Source: Cellulomonas endophytica (GTDB taxonomy: Bacteria > Actinomycetota > Actinomycetes > Actinomycetales > Cellulomonadaceae). Taken from it: 64,000 nucleotides of DNA. Below are positions 25,340 to 33,083 of this stretch, one piece after another. The position numbers were made by a program, and so were the translations under genes. Under the pieces are notes generated by a model. The model was not told the origin of the DNA. It did not search any database and worked only from the letters and a program-made list of their open reading frames with translations. Where the stretch lies: positions 1-64,000 of the forward strand of contig NZ_RWJX01000014.1 of NCBI RefSeq assembly GCF_004123805.1. Direction: 5' to 3'. Numbering within the stretch: position 1 is the first letter of the stretch; each line of letters opens with the position of its first letter.

Positions 25340-26113
25340 TCACGAGAGCTTCCGACGGTAGGTGCGGGCCGCGACGAGGACCGCGAGGACGAGCAGGCCG
25401 ACGCACCAGGCCAGCGCGGTCCAGATGCCCGTGCCGACGGGCTGCTGCGTCAGCAGCGCGCGCAGGGCGTCGACGATCGCGGTGACCGGCTGGTGCTCGG
25501 CGAACCATCGCACCGGGCCGGGCATGGCGTCGGTGGGCGCGAAGGCCGAGCTGAGGAACGGCAGGAAGACGAGCGGGTAGGAGAACGCGCTCGCCCCCTC
25601 CACCGAGGTCGCCGTGAGGCCGGGGATCACCGCGAGCCACGTGAGCGCCAGCGTGAAGAGCAGCATGATCCCGACGACCCCGAGCCAGGCGGGGACGGCC
25701 GCACCGGAGCGGAACCCGATCGCCACGGCGACGCCCACGACGAGCACGAGCGAGACCACGTTGGCGACGAGCGACGTCAGCACGTGCGCCCACAGCACCG
25801 ACGTGCGCGCCACGGGCATGGAGCGGAACCGCTCGAGCAGGCCGCCCTGCAGGTCGAGGAACAGGCGGTACGCCGTGTAGGAGACGCCGGTGGCCACCGT
25901 GATGAGCAGGATGCCGGGGAGCAGGTAGTCCACGTAGGACCCCGCTCCCGCGCCCGCCCCGGTGTCGATGGAGCCGCCGAGGACGAAGACGAAGAGCAGC
26001 ATGATGGCCACCGGCATGACGGCCGTGGTGACGATGGTGTCGGGGCTGCGCAGCACGTGCGTCAGCGACCGTCGGGTGAGCACCGCGGTATCGCCCCAGA
26101 AGTGCCGGTCCAT
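25340..26113 (-). CDS. ABC-2 type drug exporter permease (DrrB-like)
   Basis: The protein is 257 residues with six predicted transmembrane helices. It has the ABC-2/DrrB layout: an amphipathic start (TRRSLTHVLRSPDTIVTTAVMP), the loop YTAYRLFLDLQGGLLERFRSMPVAR, and FLSSAFAPTDAMPGPVRWFAEHQPVTAIVDALR near the end, which is characteristic of daunorubicin-type exporters. The start codon shares one base with the stop of the ATPase gene (TGATG), so the two are made together. It probably exports a hydrophobic antibiotic or lipid. Confidence 0.92.
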   Translation of the reverse strand: MDRHFWGDTAVLTRRSLTHVLRSPDTIVTTAVMPVAIMLLFVFVLGGSIDTGAGAGAGSYVDYLLPGILLITVATGVSYTAYRLFLDLQGGLLERFRSMPVARTSVLWAHVLTSLVANVVSLVLVVGVAVAIGFRSGAAVPAWLGVVGIMLLFTLALTWLAVIPGLTATSVEGASAFSYPLVFLPFLSSAFAPTDAMPGPVRWFAEHQPVTAIVDALRALLTQQPVGTGIWTALAWCVGLLVLAVLVAARTYRRKLS

Positions 26114-27015
26114 CACAGGTCCCCCTCGCGCTCGGTGGTGCGGGTCGTGGTGCTCGTGGTGCTCGCGGCGCTCGTGGCGGTGGAGGGCTCGGCGGGGACG
26201 CCGCGTCCCGACGCCGTCAGCGCGAGGAACACGTCCTCGAGGCTGGGCCGCTTCTCCACGTACTCCACGCGCGCGGGCGGCAGCAGGGCGGTGAGCTCGG
26301 CGAGCGTCCCGTCGACGAGGATCCGTCCCCCGTGCAGGATCGCGATGCGGTCCGCGAGGCGCTCGGCCTCCTCCAGGTGCTGCGTCGTGAGCAGGACGCT
26401 GGTGCCGCCGGCGGCGAGCTCGGCCACCGCCGCCCACACGCCCAGCCGGGCCTCCGGGTCCAGGCCCGTGGTCGGCTCGTCGAGCACGACCACCGCCGGG
26501 TGCCCGACGAGGCTCATCGCCAGGTCGAGGCGGCGCTGCATGCCGCCGGAGAAGGTCGCGGCCCGACGGCCCCCGGCCTCGGTGAGGGAGAAGCGGGCCA
26601 GCAGCTCGTCGGCGATCGCGCCCGGGCGGGGCAGGTGACGCAGCCGGGCGACGAGCTCGAGGTTCTCGCGGCCGGTGAGCAGCCCGTCGACCGCCGCGAA
26701 CTGGCCGGTGAGGCTGAGCGAGGCGCGCACGTCGCGCGCCTGTGTGGCGACGTCGAAACCGTTCACCGACGCCGTGCCGGAGTCGGCGCGGAGCAGGGTC
26801 GACAGGATCTTCACGAGGGTCGTCTTGCCGGCGCCGTTGGAGCCGAGCAGGGCGAGGACGCTGCCGCGGGCGACGTCGAGGTCGACCCCGCGGAGCACGG
26901 CGAGGTCGCCGTAGGACTTCGTGAGGCCACGGACGCGGACGGCGGGGCCGGAGGAGGCCGCGGCGGGTGCGGCGGCTCGGGTCGGGGTGGGTGCGGGGGC
27001 GGGTTCTGCGCTCAT
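26113..27015 (-). CDS. ABC exporter ATP-binding protein (DrrA-like)
   Basis: This 300-residue protein has one nucleotide-binding domain: Walker A LGSNGAGKTT (about residue 57), the Q-loop in SLTGQFAAVD, signature FSGGMQRRLD, Walker B VVVLDEPTTGLDPEAR and the switch His in TTQHLEEAERLAD. The C-terminal VEYVEKRPSLEDVFLALTA is the DrrA-type tail. A Pro/Ala-rich N-terminus and a Thr/Ser-rich C-terminus flank the domain. It pairs with the permease at 25340-26113. ATG 27015 lies 6 nt after the -10 box of the MerR-type promoter, so the message is probably leaderless. Confidence 0.93.
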   Translation of the reverse strand: MSAEPAPAPTPTRAAAPAAASSGPAVRVRGLTKSYGDLAVLRGVDLDVARGSVLALLGSNGAGKTTLVKILSTLLRADSGTASVNGFDVATQARDVRASLSLTGQFAAVDGLLTGRENLELVARLRHLPRPGAIADELLARFSLTEAGGRRAATFSGGMQRRLDLAMSLVGHPAVVVLDEPTTGLDPEARLGVWAAVAELAAGGTSVLLTTQHLEEAERLADRIAILHGGRILVDGTLAELTALLPPARVEYVEKRPSLEDVFLALTASGRGVPAEPSTATSAASTTSTTTRTTEREGDL

Positions 27016-27021
27016 GAGACG

Positions 27022-27053
27022 AGCGTCGGGGGTTGACGCTGCGTCAGGGTCAA
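27022..27053 (-). promoter_or_regulatory. MerR-type long-spacer promoter with dyad operator
   Basis: On the minus strand -35 TTGACC (27053-27048) and -10 GACGCT (27027-27022) are 20 bp apart, the over-long spacing that MerR activators correct by DNA distortion. A 21-bp imperfect dyad with TTGAC/GTCAA ends (27033-27053) fills the -35 and most of the spacer, where MerR proteins bind. Transcription would start at ATG 27015. Confidence 0.75.
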
Positions 27054-27134
27054 GCCCCTGTCGACGACGGGATCCGCACCCTCACGTCGGCCGCCCCGGC
27101 GGACCACCCGCCCCGGAGCCGCGGGGCCTGCCGA

Positions 27135-27166
27135 GCGGGACCGGTCGGGCGCCGGACCGGTCCCGC
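27135..27166 (-). terminator. Hairpin terminator of the cold-shock-domain gene
   Basis: A perfect 12-bp stem (27135-27146 with 27155-27166) and an 8-nt loop lie 7 bases beyond the stop at 27173. There is no T-tract. Confidence 0.72.
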
Positions 27167-27172
27167 CGTCGG

Positions 27173-28186
27173 TCAGAGGGGCTCGACCCGGTCGGCCTGC
27201 GGCCCGCGGTCGCTCTGGCGCACCATGAAACGGACGCGGTCGCCCTCCTGCAGGCCCTCGCCGCCGCGCACGACCGACACGTGCACGAAGAGGTCCGCGC
27301 CACCCGAGTCCGGGGTGATGAAGCCGAAGCCCCGGTCCGCGTCGTAGCGCGCGACGACGCCCTCGCCGCCCCGGGCGGGGGCACCGGGGTTCGCCGGGCG
27401 CTCGGAGCGGCCGCGCGGGCCCGCCGGACCCCGGTCGCGGGAGCCGCCGGCGCCCCGGTCCCGGGAGCCGGCCGGGGCCCGGTCGCGGGGGGCCGCGGCC
27501 GCGCGGCCGCGGGGGGCCGGGCCGCCCACCAGACGGACGTCCCGGGCCTGGGGCCCCTTCTCGCCGTCGACGACGCCGAAGGTCACCCGGTCCCCCTCGG
27601 CCAGCTCGGCGAGCCCGCCCGCCAGCGACCGGGCGTGCGCGAACACGTCCCCGCCGCCGGAGTCCGGCGCGATGAAGCCGAAGCCCTTCTCCGCGTCGTA
27701 CCAGGTGACGGTGCCGTCGGCGCCGTCGGCGACCGCCGCGGACCGGGCCGGCTCGGGGCCGAGCGGCAGCAGGTGGTCCGCCTGCGGACCCTTCTCCCCG
27801 TCGACGACGAGGAACGCCACGCGCTGGCCCTCGACGACCACGCCGCCGCCCACGATGGCCGAGCTGTGCACGAAGATCTCCGGCCCCCCGTCCTCGGGCG
27901 TGAGGAAGCCGTACCCCTTGCTCGGCTCGTACCAGGTGACGGCGCCGAGCAGGCCGAGCGGCGCGTCCGGCGGCACGTCGCCCGTCACGTGGACCCGGCG
28001 CGCCTGGGGGCCGCGGTCGCCCGCGCCCACCTCGAACTCGACGACCTGGCCCTCGCGCAGGAGCCGCGCCCCGTCGTCGTCGACGACCTCGGACGCGTGC
28101 ACGAACAGGTCCTCGCCCCCGTCGTCGAGCGCGATGAAGCCGAACCCCCGCTCGGCGTCGAACCAGCGGACTGTTCCCTGCGGCAC
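27173..28186 (-). CDS. Protein with four cold-shock domains
   Basis: The protein is 337 residues from GTG 28186, with GAGGAG 6 nt upstream. It consists of four cold-shock domains: residues 3-67, 80-142, 157-220 and 275-335. Each carries an RNP1-like motif (RGFGFI, KGYGFL, KGFGFI, RGFGFI) and an RNP2-like motif (LFVH, IFVH, VFAH, LFVH), so all four should bind single-stranded RNA or DNA. Between domains 3 and 4 is an Arg/Gly-rich linker with SRDRG repeats, resembling RGG RNA-binding tails. Bacterial Csp proteins are usually single 65-75-residue domains. Four in one chain would give high avidity or RNA bridging. It is monocistronic, with a terminator behind it. Confidence 0.93.
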   Translation of the reverse strand: MPQGTVRWFDAERGFGFIALDDGGEDLFVHASEVVDDDGARLLREGQVVEFEVGAGDRGPQARRVHVTGDVPPDAPLGLLGAVTWYEPSKGYGFLTPEDGGPEIFVHSSAIVGGGVVVEGQRVAFLVVDGEKGPQADHLLPLGPEPARSAAVADGADGTVTWYDAEKGFGFIAPDSGGGDVFAHARSLAGGLAELAEGDRVTFGVVDGEKGPQARDVRLVGGPAPRGRAAAAPRDRAPAGSRDRGAGGSRDRGPAGPRGRSERPANPGAPARGGEGVVARYDADRGFGFITPDSGGADLFVHVSVVRGGEGLQEGDRVRFMVRQSDRGPQADRVEPL

Positions 28187-28397
28187 GGTGGACTCCTCGT
28201 CGGAAAGCTGCGGTCGGTGCCCCCTAGTGTCCCCCGCCCGCGGGGGCCCGCGGTCGTCGGGCACCGGCCGGTGCCGTGGGCCCCGCCGCTCTCCGACGAG
28301 GCGGCACCCCCGGGCGTCGGCGGCGGCGACCACCGGGGCGGCGCAGCGCGGGCCGCCCGACCCCTCGCGGCACCGGCCGGCCCGGCGGGCGGTCTCC

Positions 28398-28529
28398 TCA
28401 GTCGCTGAGGGCGCCGGAGGCGGCGGCGAGGCCCGACACGAACGCGAGGACCAGCGCCCAGACCACCGGCTCCGACACCATCGCGGCGGCGACGCGACGG
28501 CGGAGGGCCCGAGGAGCGTCGTGGCTCAT
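28398..28529 (-). CDS. Small single-helix membrane protein
   Basis: The protein is 43 residues from ATG 28529: [17 protein letters not shown], then a hydrophobic helix ([16 protein letters not shown]) and a short polar end. There is no ribosome-binding site, but TACCGT (28541-28536) lies 6 nt upstream, a leaderless promoter. That good promoter placement is the main reason to believe in so short a gene. It is divergent from the three-helix membrane protein at 28676. Confidence 0.5.
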   Translation of the reverse strand: MSHDAPRALRRRVAAAMVSEPVVWALVLAFVSGLAAASGALSD

Positions 28530-28675
28530 GCTCGGACGGTAGACCTCGCCCTCCGGTCGCGGAAGCACGCGTCGACCACGGGTCCCTGCCGTCCGGTGAC
28601 CGAGGTCCCCGCGGTGGCCGCAGCCGGACACGCCGCCCACCCCTGCACGGTGCGCCGACCGGCGATCATGGGCGG

Positions 28676-29080
28676 GTGGAAGCGTCGTCGCCCGTGCCGC
28701 CCGGTCCCCTCCGACCGGTCGACGACGAGGTCCCGACCGGGCCGGGCGAGCGGGTCCTGCTCCTCGAACGACTGGCCGTCGTGGTGGTCGCCGTCGCCGT
28801 GGTGGTGATCACCGGTGCCGACCCGCGGGCGATCGCCGCGGTGGCCCTCCTGGTCGGGGTCGTCGCGGAGGTCCGGGAGGACGAGCTCCGACCCGGCCCG
28901 ACGCGACGACGGCGTGTGCTCGTCCACACGGGCACCACCGCGGTGATCGTCCTCGTCGCCGTGGTGGTCGTCCCGCGATGGGGGGATGCTCTCGCCGTCG
29001 CGCTCGCCGGCGGTGGGATGCTCGCGGGCCGGGCCCTCGTCGCCCTGGTGCGCGACACGCGGGACCGCGCGAGCGCCTAA
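28676..29080 (+). CDS. Small membrane protein, three helices
   Basis: The protein is 134 residues from GTG 28676, with GATCAT (28664-28669) 6 nt upstream and no ribosome-binding site. Three hydrophobic helices are visible (about 30-48, 52-66 and 82-120 as one long or two short segments), separated by an acidic/basic cytoplasmic loop (EVREDELRPGPTRRRR). No family is recognised. Confidence 0.55.
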   Translation: MEASSPVPPGPLRPVDDEVPTGPGERVLLLERLAVVVVAVAVVVITGADPRAIAAVALLVGVVAEVREDELRPGPTRRRRVLVHTGTTAVIVLVAVVVVPRWGDALAVALAGGGMLAGRALVALVRDTRDRASA

Positions 29081-29304
29081 GGAGGCCGCGGGCGGCGGCG
29101 GAGCGCGGCCCTGTCCCCCTGAGACACGACCGTGACGGCGTGGCGGGACCGGACCGCCGCTGCGCGGACCGGGAGCGCTCGTGCTGCGGACCCGGCACCA
29201 GCGCCCGGGCCTCCTCCGACCGACGACGAGCGGGTCGTCCGCCACGGCCGGCGTCAGCGCCCGTCCGTGCTCCCCCGGACGGAGCGGACCGGCGTCGCGT
29301 CCGC

Positions 29305-29529
29305 TCAGTCCGGCGGCGGCACCGCCGACGGGTCGTCGTCGAGCTCGCCGGGTTCCGGCACGCCACCGCCGTCCTCGGCCGGCTCGACCTCGGGCGTCGA
29401 GTCGTCCGAACCGTCGGACTCCGCTCCCGCCTCGAGCACCTCGGGGGTGACCTCCTGCTCGAGGCTCGGGTAGCCGTAGCCGCCCTCGCCCGTCGTCCCG
29501 GGTCCCGCGTCCTGCGCCGCGTCGCTCAT
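29305..29529 (-). CDS. Acidic, probably disordered small protein
   Basis: The protein is 74 residues from ATG 29529 behind AGGAAGGG. Composition is dominated by Glu, Asp, Gly, Pro and Ser (for example TPEVEPAEDGGGVPEPGELD), with no hydrophobic core, so it is probably disordered. The ribosome-binding site and codon character support a real gene. Its function is unknown. Confidence 0.5.
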   Translation of the reverse strand: MSDAAQDAGPGTTGEGGYGYPSLEQEVTPEVLEAGAESDGSDDSTPEVEPAEDGGGVPEPGELDDDPSAVPPPD

Positions 29530-29657
29530 GGTCGCCCTTCCTGCCGTGCCCGGGCCGTCGCGGACCAGGTCGCCCTCATGGTCGGCGCCCCCGCTGCGCC
29601 GCGCCATCGGGACGTCGCGCTGATCGCGCCGTGCGCACCGGGTCTCCGCCCCGCGGA

Positions 29658-30311
29658 TCACAGGTCGGGGTGGGTCGAGGAGTCCCGCCACGGGTCCAGA
29701 CCGCCTGGACCCGTCGAGCCGCCCTGGGTCTCGCGGAGCAGCGAGAGCAGCCGGTGCACGGACCCGGTCACCGCCTCCTGGACAGAGGAGCCTTCCGCGA
29801 GAGCGGTCACCGCGGTTCCGTCGGCGACCGCCAGCACGAGGCGTGGCGCGCCCGGATCGGGTGCCAGCCCTGCACGCGTCAGCACGCGGTGCACGAGGTG
29901 CTCCAGGCGTGCGTTCCAGGCGACCACGACCGGACGCAGGCGTGGGTGCCGACCCGCGTCGAGGTACCGCTCGTACATCAGCAGCATCCGGGCGCTGGAC
30001 TCGTCCGCGCCGATGATCTGGGCGACGGCCTGGGCAGCCAGGTCGACGCCGAGGTCGTCCGGGAGGCGATCGACCACCTCCTGCGCCCGGACGACCCATG
30101 TGTCCGCGAGGTGCTGCAGGGCTTCGTCGCGCAGGTCCTCGGCAGAGGCGAAGTAGTACGTGGTCGAGGCCAGGGGAAGCCCGGCACGGGTGGCGACGGC
30201 GCGGTGGCTGAGCGCGCCGAGTCCGTGCTCGAGCAGCAGGTCGGCGGCGGCGGCGATCAGCGCGTCCCGCCGCTGCTGACCGCGCGCGTACCTCGTCGCC
30301 GGAGCTGCCAC
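29658..30311 (-). CDS. TetR family repressor of the SMR pump
   Basis: The protein is 217 residues from GTG 30311. The N-terminal HTH (RRDALIAAAADLLLEHGLGALSHRAVATRAGLPLASTTYYF) is classical TetR, followed by a helical ligand domain. It is encoded 1 base after the SMR efflux gene, so one message makes both. The 36-bp dyad at 30659-30694 upstream of that gene is the obvious operator, implying self-limited induction by a cationic drug that the pump exports. Confidence 0.92.
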   Translation of the reverse strand: MAAPATRYARGQQRRDALIAAAADLLLEHGLGALSHRAVATRAGLPLASTTYYFASAEDLRDEALQHLADTWVVRAQEVVDRLPDDLGVDLAAQAVAQIIGADESSARMLLMYERYLDAGRHPRLRPVVVAWNARLEHLVHRVLTRAGLAPDPGAPRLVLAVADGTAVTALAEGSSVQEAVTGSVHRLLSLLRETQGGSTGPGGLDPWRDSSTHPDL

Positions 30312-30312
30312 G

Positions 30313-30636
30313 TCAGTGCGCGCTGCTGGTGAGCTGCAGACCGACCACGCCGGCCACGATCAGCACGATCGAGACGAGCTTGAGGACCTCGATCGACTCC
30401 CCCAGGAAGACCATCCCGACCACGGCGGTCCCGACGGCCCCGATGCCCGTCCACACGGCGTAGGCGGACCCCACGGGCAGGGTGCGCAGACCGATCGCCA
30501 GCAGCGTGAAGCTGGAAGCGGCGAACACGACGAACATCACGCTCGGGACGAGCCGTGAGAACCCCTCGCTGGCCTTCAGGGACAGGGCGAACCCCGTCTC
30601 GAGCAGGCCGGCGATGACGACGAGCGCCCAGGCCAT
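30313..30636 (-). CDS. Small multidrug resistance (SMR) efflux protein
   Basis: The protein is 107 residues with four transmembrane helices, the exact size of EmrE/SugE-type pumps. The essential membrane glutamate is present in AGLLETGFALSLK (about residue 13), and the family motif VGSAYAVWTGIGAVGT is in helix 3. It exports quaternary ammonium or guanidinium compounds by proton antiport as a dual-topology dimer. Which of the two subtypes it is cannot be decided here, and no guanidine riboswitch was noticed upstream; the control is a TetR operator instead. Confidence 0.94.
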   Translation of the reverse strand: MAWALVVIAGLLETGFALSLKASEGFSRLVPSVMFVVFAASSFTLLAIGLRTLPVGSAYAVWTGIGAVGTAVVGMVFLGESIEVLKLVSIVLIVAGVVGLQLTSSAH

Positions 30637-30658
30637 GGCAGGGCTCCTCTCTCAAGTT

Positions 30659-30694
30659 GGTACGGATGTGCCATAACAGTGGCACGCCCGTACC
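30659..30694. promoter_or_regulatory. 36-bp dyad operator for the TetR-SMR operon
   Basis: Nested perfect inverted repeats are visible: GGTACGG (30659-30665) with CCGTACC (30688-30694), and GTGCCA (30668-30673) with TGGCAC (30680-30685). A TTGCCA -35-like box on the minus strand at 30704-30699 is just upstream. The dyad covers the expected -10 region, so bound TetR would block polymerase. Confidence 0.8.
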
Positions 30695-30931
30695 AGTTTG
30701 GCAACCACCGCGCCGTCGTCGACCCTCGCCGCCGCTGGCGGCCCGTGTTGCCGAGCACCGCCGCCCCCTCCGCGTCACGACGGTCGCCCGCCGGGCACTC
30801 GCGCCGTCGGGGGCCCGGCCCCGGCGCCGTGATGACGCGGTCTCGACATCCGTCGGCCGAGGTCCGCCTCTCCGGCGGCACGCCGCGCCCGAGGTGGTAG
30901 AGAGGCCGCGGGCGGGTGGGATCGTCGGCGC

Positions 30932-31186
30932 ATGACCGATCGCGACGCCGTTCCCCCGCACGACAGCAGCTCGCCCGATCCGGGTTCCGGCGGCACGGCG
31001 CTGCGCGACCGATGGTGGTGGTCGCCGACGCTGTGGCTCGTCCTCGGGCTCGCTGTCGCCGGCTACCAGGTCGAGCCGCTGCGCGGGACGTCCGCGCTCT
31101 GGGCCAACTGGCTGATCGCAGGGCTGGGCCTGCTCGTCGCCGTCTACGGCGCCGTCCGGCTCGTGCGCGCCGCCCGGTCACGCTGA
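30932..31186 (+). CDS. Small membrane protein, two helices
   Basis: The protein is 84 residues from ATG 30932, with GATCGT (30920-30925) 6 nt upstream as a leaderless -10. An acidic N-terminus is followed by two helices (WWSPTLWLVLGLAVAGYQV and WANWLIAGLGLLVAVYGAV) and a basic C-terminus, so both ends should be cytoplasmic. No family is recognised. It is the last gene before the accessory region. Confidence 0.6.
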   Translation: MTDRDAVPPHDSSSPDPGSGGTALRDRWWWSPTLWLVLGLAVAGYQVEPLRGTSALWANWLIAGLGLLVAVYGAVRLVRAARSR

Positions 31187-31499
31187 TCGTCGACGCTACC
31201 GGTCGGTCCAGTTCTGCCAACGGATCCGCGGCCCGAGAAGCTAGACCTCCGTGAGGACCGGCCACGCCAGCGAGCTCCTCTTCGACCCGGTTCTTCGACC
31301 TCATCGCCGGAACCGTGCTCGTCGTCTCATCCCGGGAGCGAACGGGGCTCGTCCGGCGCCAGCGCGGACCACCATCGGTATTCGATCGCGCGTGGTGCTC
31401 AGCGGTAGATCCGGGCAAGCGAAGGCGCCCGGATCGCGGCAGATCCGGACGTTCAGTCGCGACGTCAGGTATGACCGCGTGGCGGATGCGGCTGCTTGG
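31187..31499. repeat. Non-coding stretch with REP-like GCGGCAGATCCGG repeats
   Basis: There is no believable gene in these 313 bases. Two copies of a repeat core lie at 31401-31421 (GCGGTAGATCCGGGC...) and 31435-31451 (GCGGCAGATCCGGAC). The sequence between them pairs with the first copy (ATCCGGGC with GCCCGGAT), forming a REP-like hairpin. Further copies occur at 32317, 32905, 32939 and 39585. Confidence 0.6.
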
Positions 31500-32018
31500 C
31501 TAAGGCGCCAGTTTGGTGATCACGGCCTCCTCCATGCCCGGGCGTACAGCGATCTCGATGGTCCCGATCGCGCTCGGCGCGTTGAGGATGGACAAGCCGC
31601 CGAGAACGCTGAGACCCAACCGTGTGGTCTGGCCCGTCTGGTGCACTGCCTCGACCGCGATGTCTAACGGGGTTCCCTTCATGAAGCGCACCCCACCCGT
31701 GAGCGGCACCAGGTGTATGCGGCCGGGAGACAGGTGCATCTGCCCGTGTCGCCACCGCCCGGCGCGACCCAGCGGCGAGTCATCGGCGGTGCGTAACGCC
31801 CCCTCAACGACTTGGCGCGTCAGCTGGCGACGCGCTATCCGGTCCTGCATGCGGTGCTGGATCAGCGCGTTGAGCGGCGCCAGTGCCGCGACGAGCGCTA
31901 GGGCAGGTAGAGCGGCGGTTCAGGGGTTGTCGAGCAGCCAGACCGACGTCGCGATGAGTACGACGGCAGCGACAGCCACGAGCGCCAGCCATCGCGCGAA
32001 CCCTCGTGCCAGTTGCAT
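31500..32018 (-). pseudogene. Two-helix membrane protein gene interrupted by in-frame TGA
   Basis: From ATG 32018 (AAGGGGA 8 nt upstream) the frame encodes a first transmembrane helix (RWLALVAVAAVVLIATSVWLL), then hits TGA at 31922-31920. The same frame continues without another stop to 31500 through a second helix (LPALALVAALAPLNALI) and a soluble domain of about 110 residues (including GGVRFMKGTPLDIAVEAV). Reading the TGA as TGG gives a smooth DNPWTAA turn, so a single G-to-A nonsense change is the simplest explanation. The downstream part could still be made from ATG 31850 as a soluble fragment. The family is unknown. Confidence 0.6.
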
Positions 32019-32316
32019 CGCATTCGTCCCCTTCGTGCGCGCCCGCTCGAGATTCGCTGGTCTCGGTAAGACCTCAGCCGCACCCTGCCAGGAACCACCG
32101 GTGGGAACGGCGCCAACAGCACATATTCACCCGCGGATCGGGAGCAGCTACCCGGGCACCGGAACGGACGCTTGCCGCATGGGGCAGCGGTCCTCCTCCG
32201 CGGGACCGTCGGACGAACAGCCCACGCTCCGCCGTCTCGAGGATTGCCAGCTTCGACGCCGATAGACCTCTGGGTGGGAGTGGAGCCGAGCGAAGCTCCC
32301 GTCCGAACGACCGCTT

Positions 32317-32333
32317 CGCGGCAGATCCGGGCG
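32317..32333. repeat. Dispersed repeat copy CGCGGCAGATCCGGGCG
   Basis: One copy of the repeat core sits in the otherwise gene-free stretch 32019-32333, directly next to the stop of the 168-residue gene. It is preceded by a GCGAAGC...GCTTCGC inverted pair. Apart from the ribosome-binding site of the interrupted gene, I see nothing else in this stretch. Confidence 0.7.
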
Positions 32334-32840
32334 TCAGGAGGACCCCATCGCTTCGGGCGGTGGCCAAGCACCCTTGAGGAGCTCCTCGGCTTCCCTCACG
32401 ATCTGCCGTTCGAAGTCCTTGCGCTCGACATCCCAGTCCGGGGTCCAGTCGTCCCACTCGCTCGTCGCGCCCACGATGGGTTGCAGGCTCGCGGGGAACC
32501 CGAGCTCGTTCCATCCTTCCGACCAGATGAGCCGTCCTCCCACCTCGGGTGGTAGGACACCTTCGACGATCGAGCGACACCACCAGCGCACGAGCTCCCA
32601 ACGCCCCTCAGCGGGACCCGGCACCTGCAGGTCGAGCTCGCGCACGATCGCGCGGAAGAGCTCTTGCGCCTCCGGTTCCTCTCGGCGCGTCAGTCCCGCC
32701 AGCTCGAGCAGTGATGGTGCATCAACCTTCTCGGCGACGGCGCGAAGAGCGGCATCGATCAGGAGGTCAGCCCTGACGAGACCGTCGAGGTGCTGCCTGA
32801 TCGCCAACATGCGGAGCTCTTCGAGAGCGTCAGAGGGCAC
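32334..32840 (-). CDS. Hypothetical protein, 168 residues
   Basis: This is a soluble, mainly helical protein: the N-terminal half (MPSDALEELRMLAIRQHLDGLVRADLLIDAALRAV) looks like a helical bundle. The middle has a tryptophan-rich part (RWELVRWWCRSIVEGVLPPEVGG) and the end SEWDDWTPDWDVERKDFERQIV. Composition (many W, E, D) resembles small immunity or adaptor proteins seen in actinobacterial accessory DNA, but I recognise no family and see no partner toxin. It lies in the island between repeat copies. Confidence 0.6.
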   Translation of the reverse strand: MPSDALEELRMLAIRQHLDGLVRADLLIDAALRAVAEKVDAPSLLELAGLTRREEPEAQELFRAIVRELDLQVPGPAEGRWELVRWWCRSIVEGVLPPEVGGRLIWSEGWNELGFPASLQPIVGATSEWDDWTPDWDVERKDFERQIVREAEELLKGAWPPPEAMGSS

Positions 32841-32904
32841 CTATGAAGACTCTCACCAGGCCGCCGTGGCCCCGACGACCGTGAACCGGGGGTGCGCACG
32901 ATCA

Positions 32905-32977
32905 GCGGCAGATCCGGGCGAGCGTAGCCGCCCTCAACGCGGCAGATCCGCGCGAGCGCAGCCGCCTTCAACGCGGC
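32905..32977. repeat. 34-bp tandem repeat built on the dispersed repeat core
   Basis: Units begin GCGGCAGATCC at 32905 and 32939, 34 bp apart, with three differences between them. A third truncated start (GCGGC) lies at 32973. Each unit contains GCGAGCG(T/C)AGCCGCC(C/T)TCAAC after the core. It lies upstream of no start codon and downstream of the convergent SDR end, so a structural or slippage origin is likeliest. Confidence 0.75.
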
Positions 32978-33083
32978 TACTTGTTGACTTCCCTGACGGC
33001 GACGGCATGAGCGGTAGTCGTAGCGGGGCAGACGCGACGACATGGCGGAGGGTCGGGGCAGCGACCCAGGGTGGTAGTAGCGC

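Noticed and set aside
31920..31922. Selenocysteine or programmed readthrough at the in-frame TGA
   Set aside because: No selenoprotein family resemblance, no obvious downstream hairpin of the required kind, and the substituted residue would sit in a short membrane turn. A TGG-to-TGA change or a base error is simpler.
32905..32977. CRISPR-like short repeats
   Set aside because: The 34-bp units abut directly with no spacers between them and differ from one another; there are no cas genes in the window. It is an ordinary tandem repeat.
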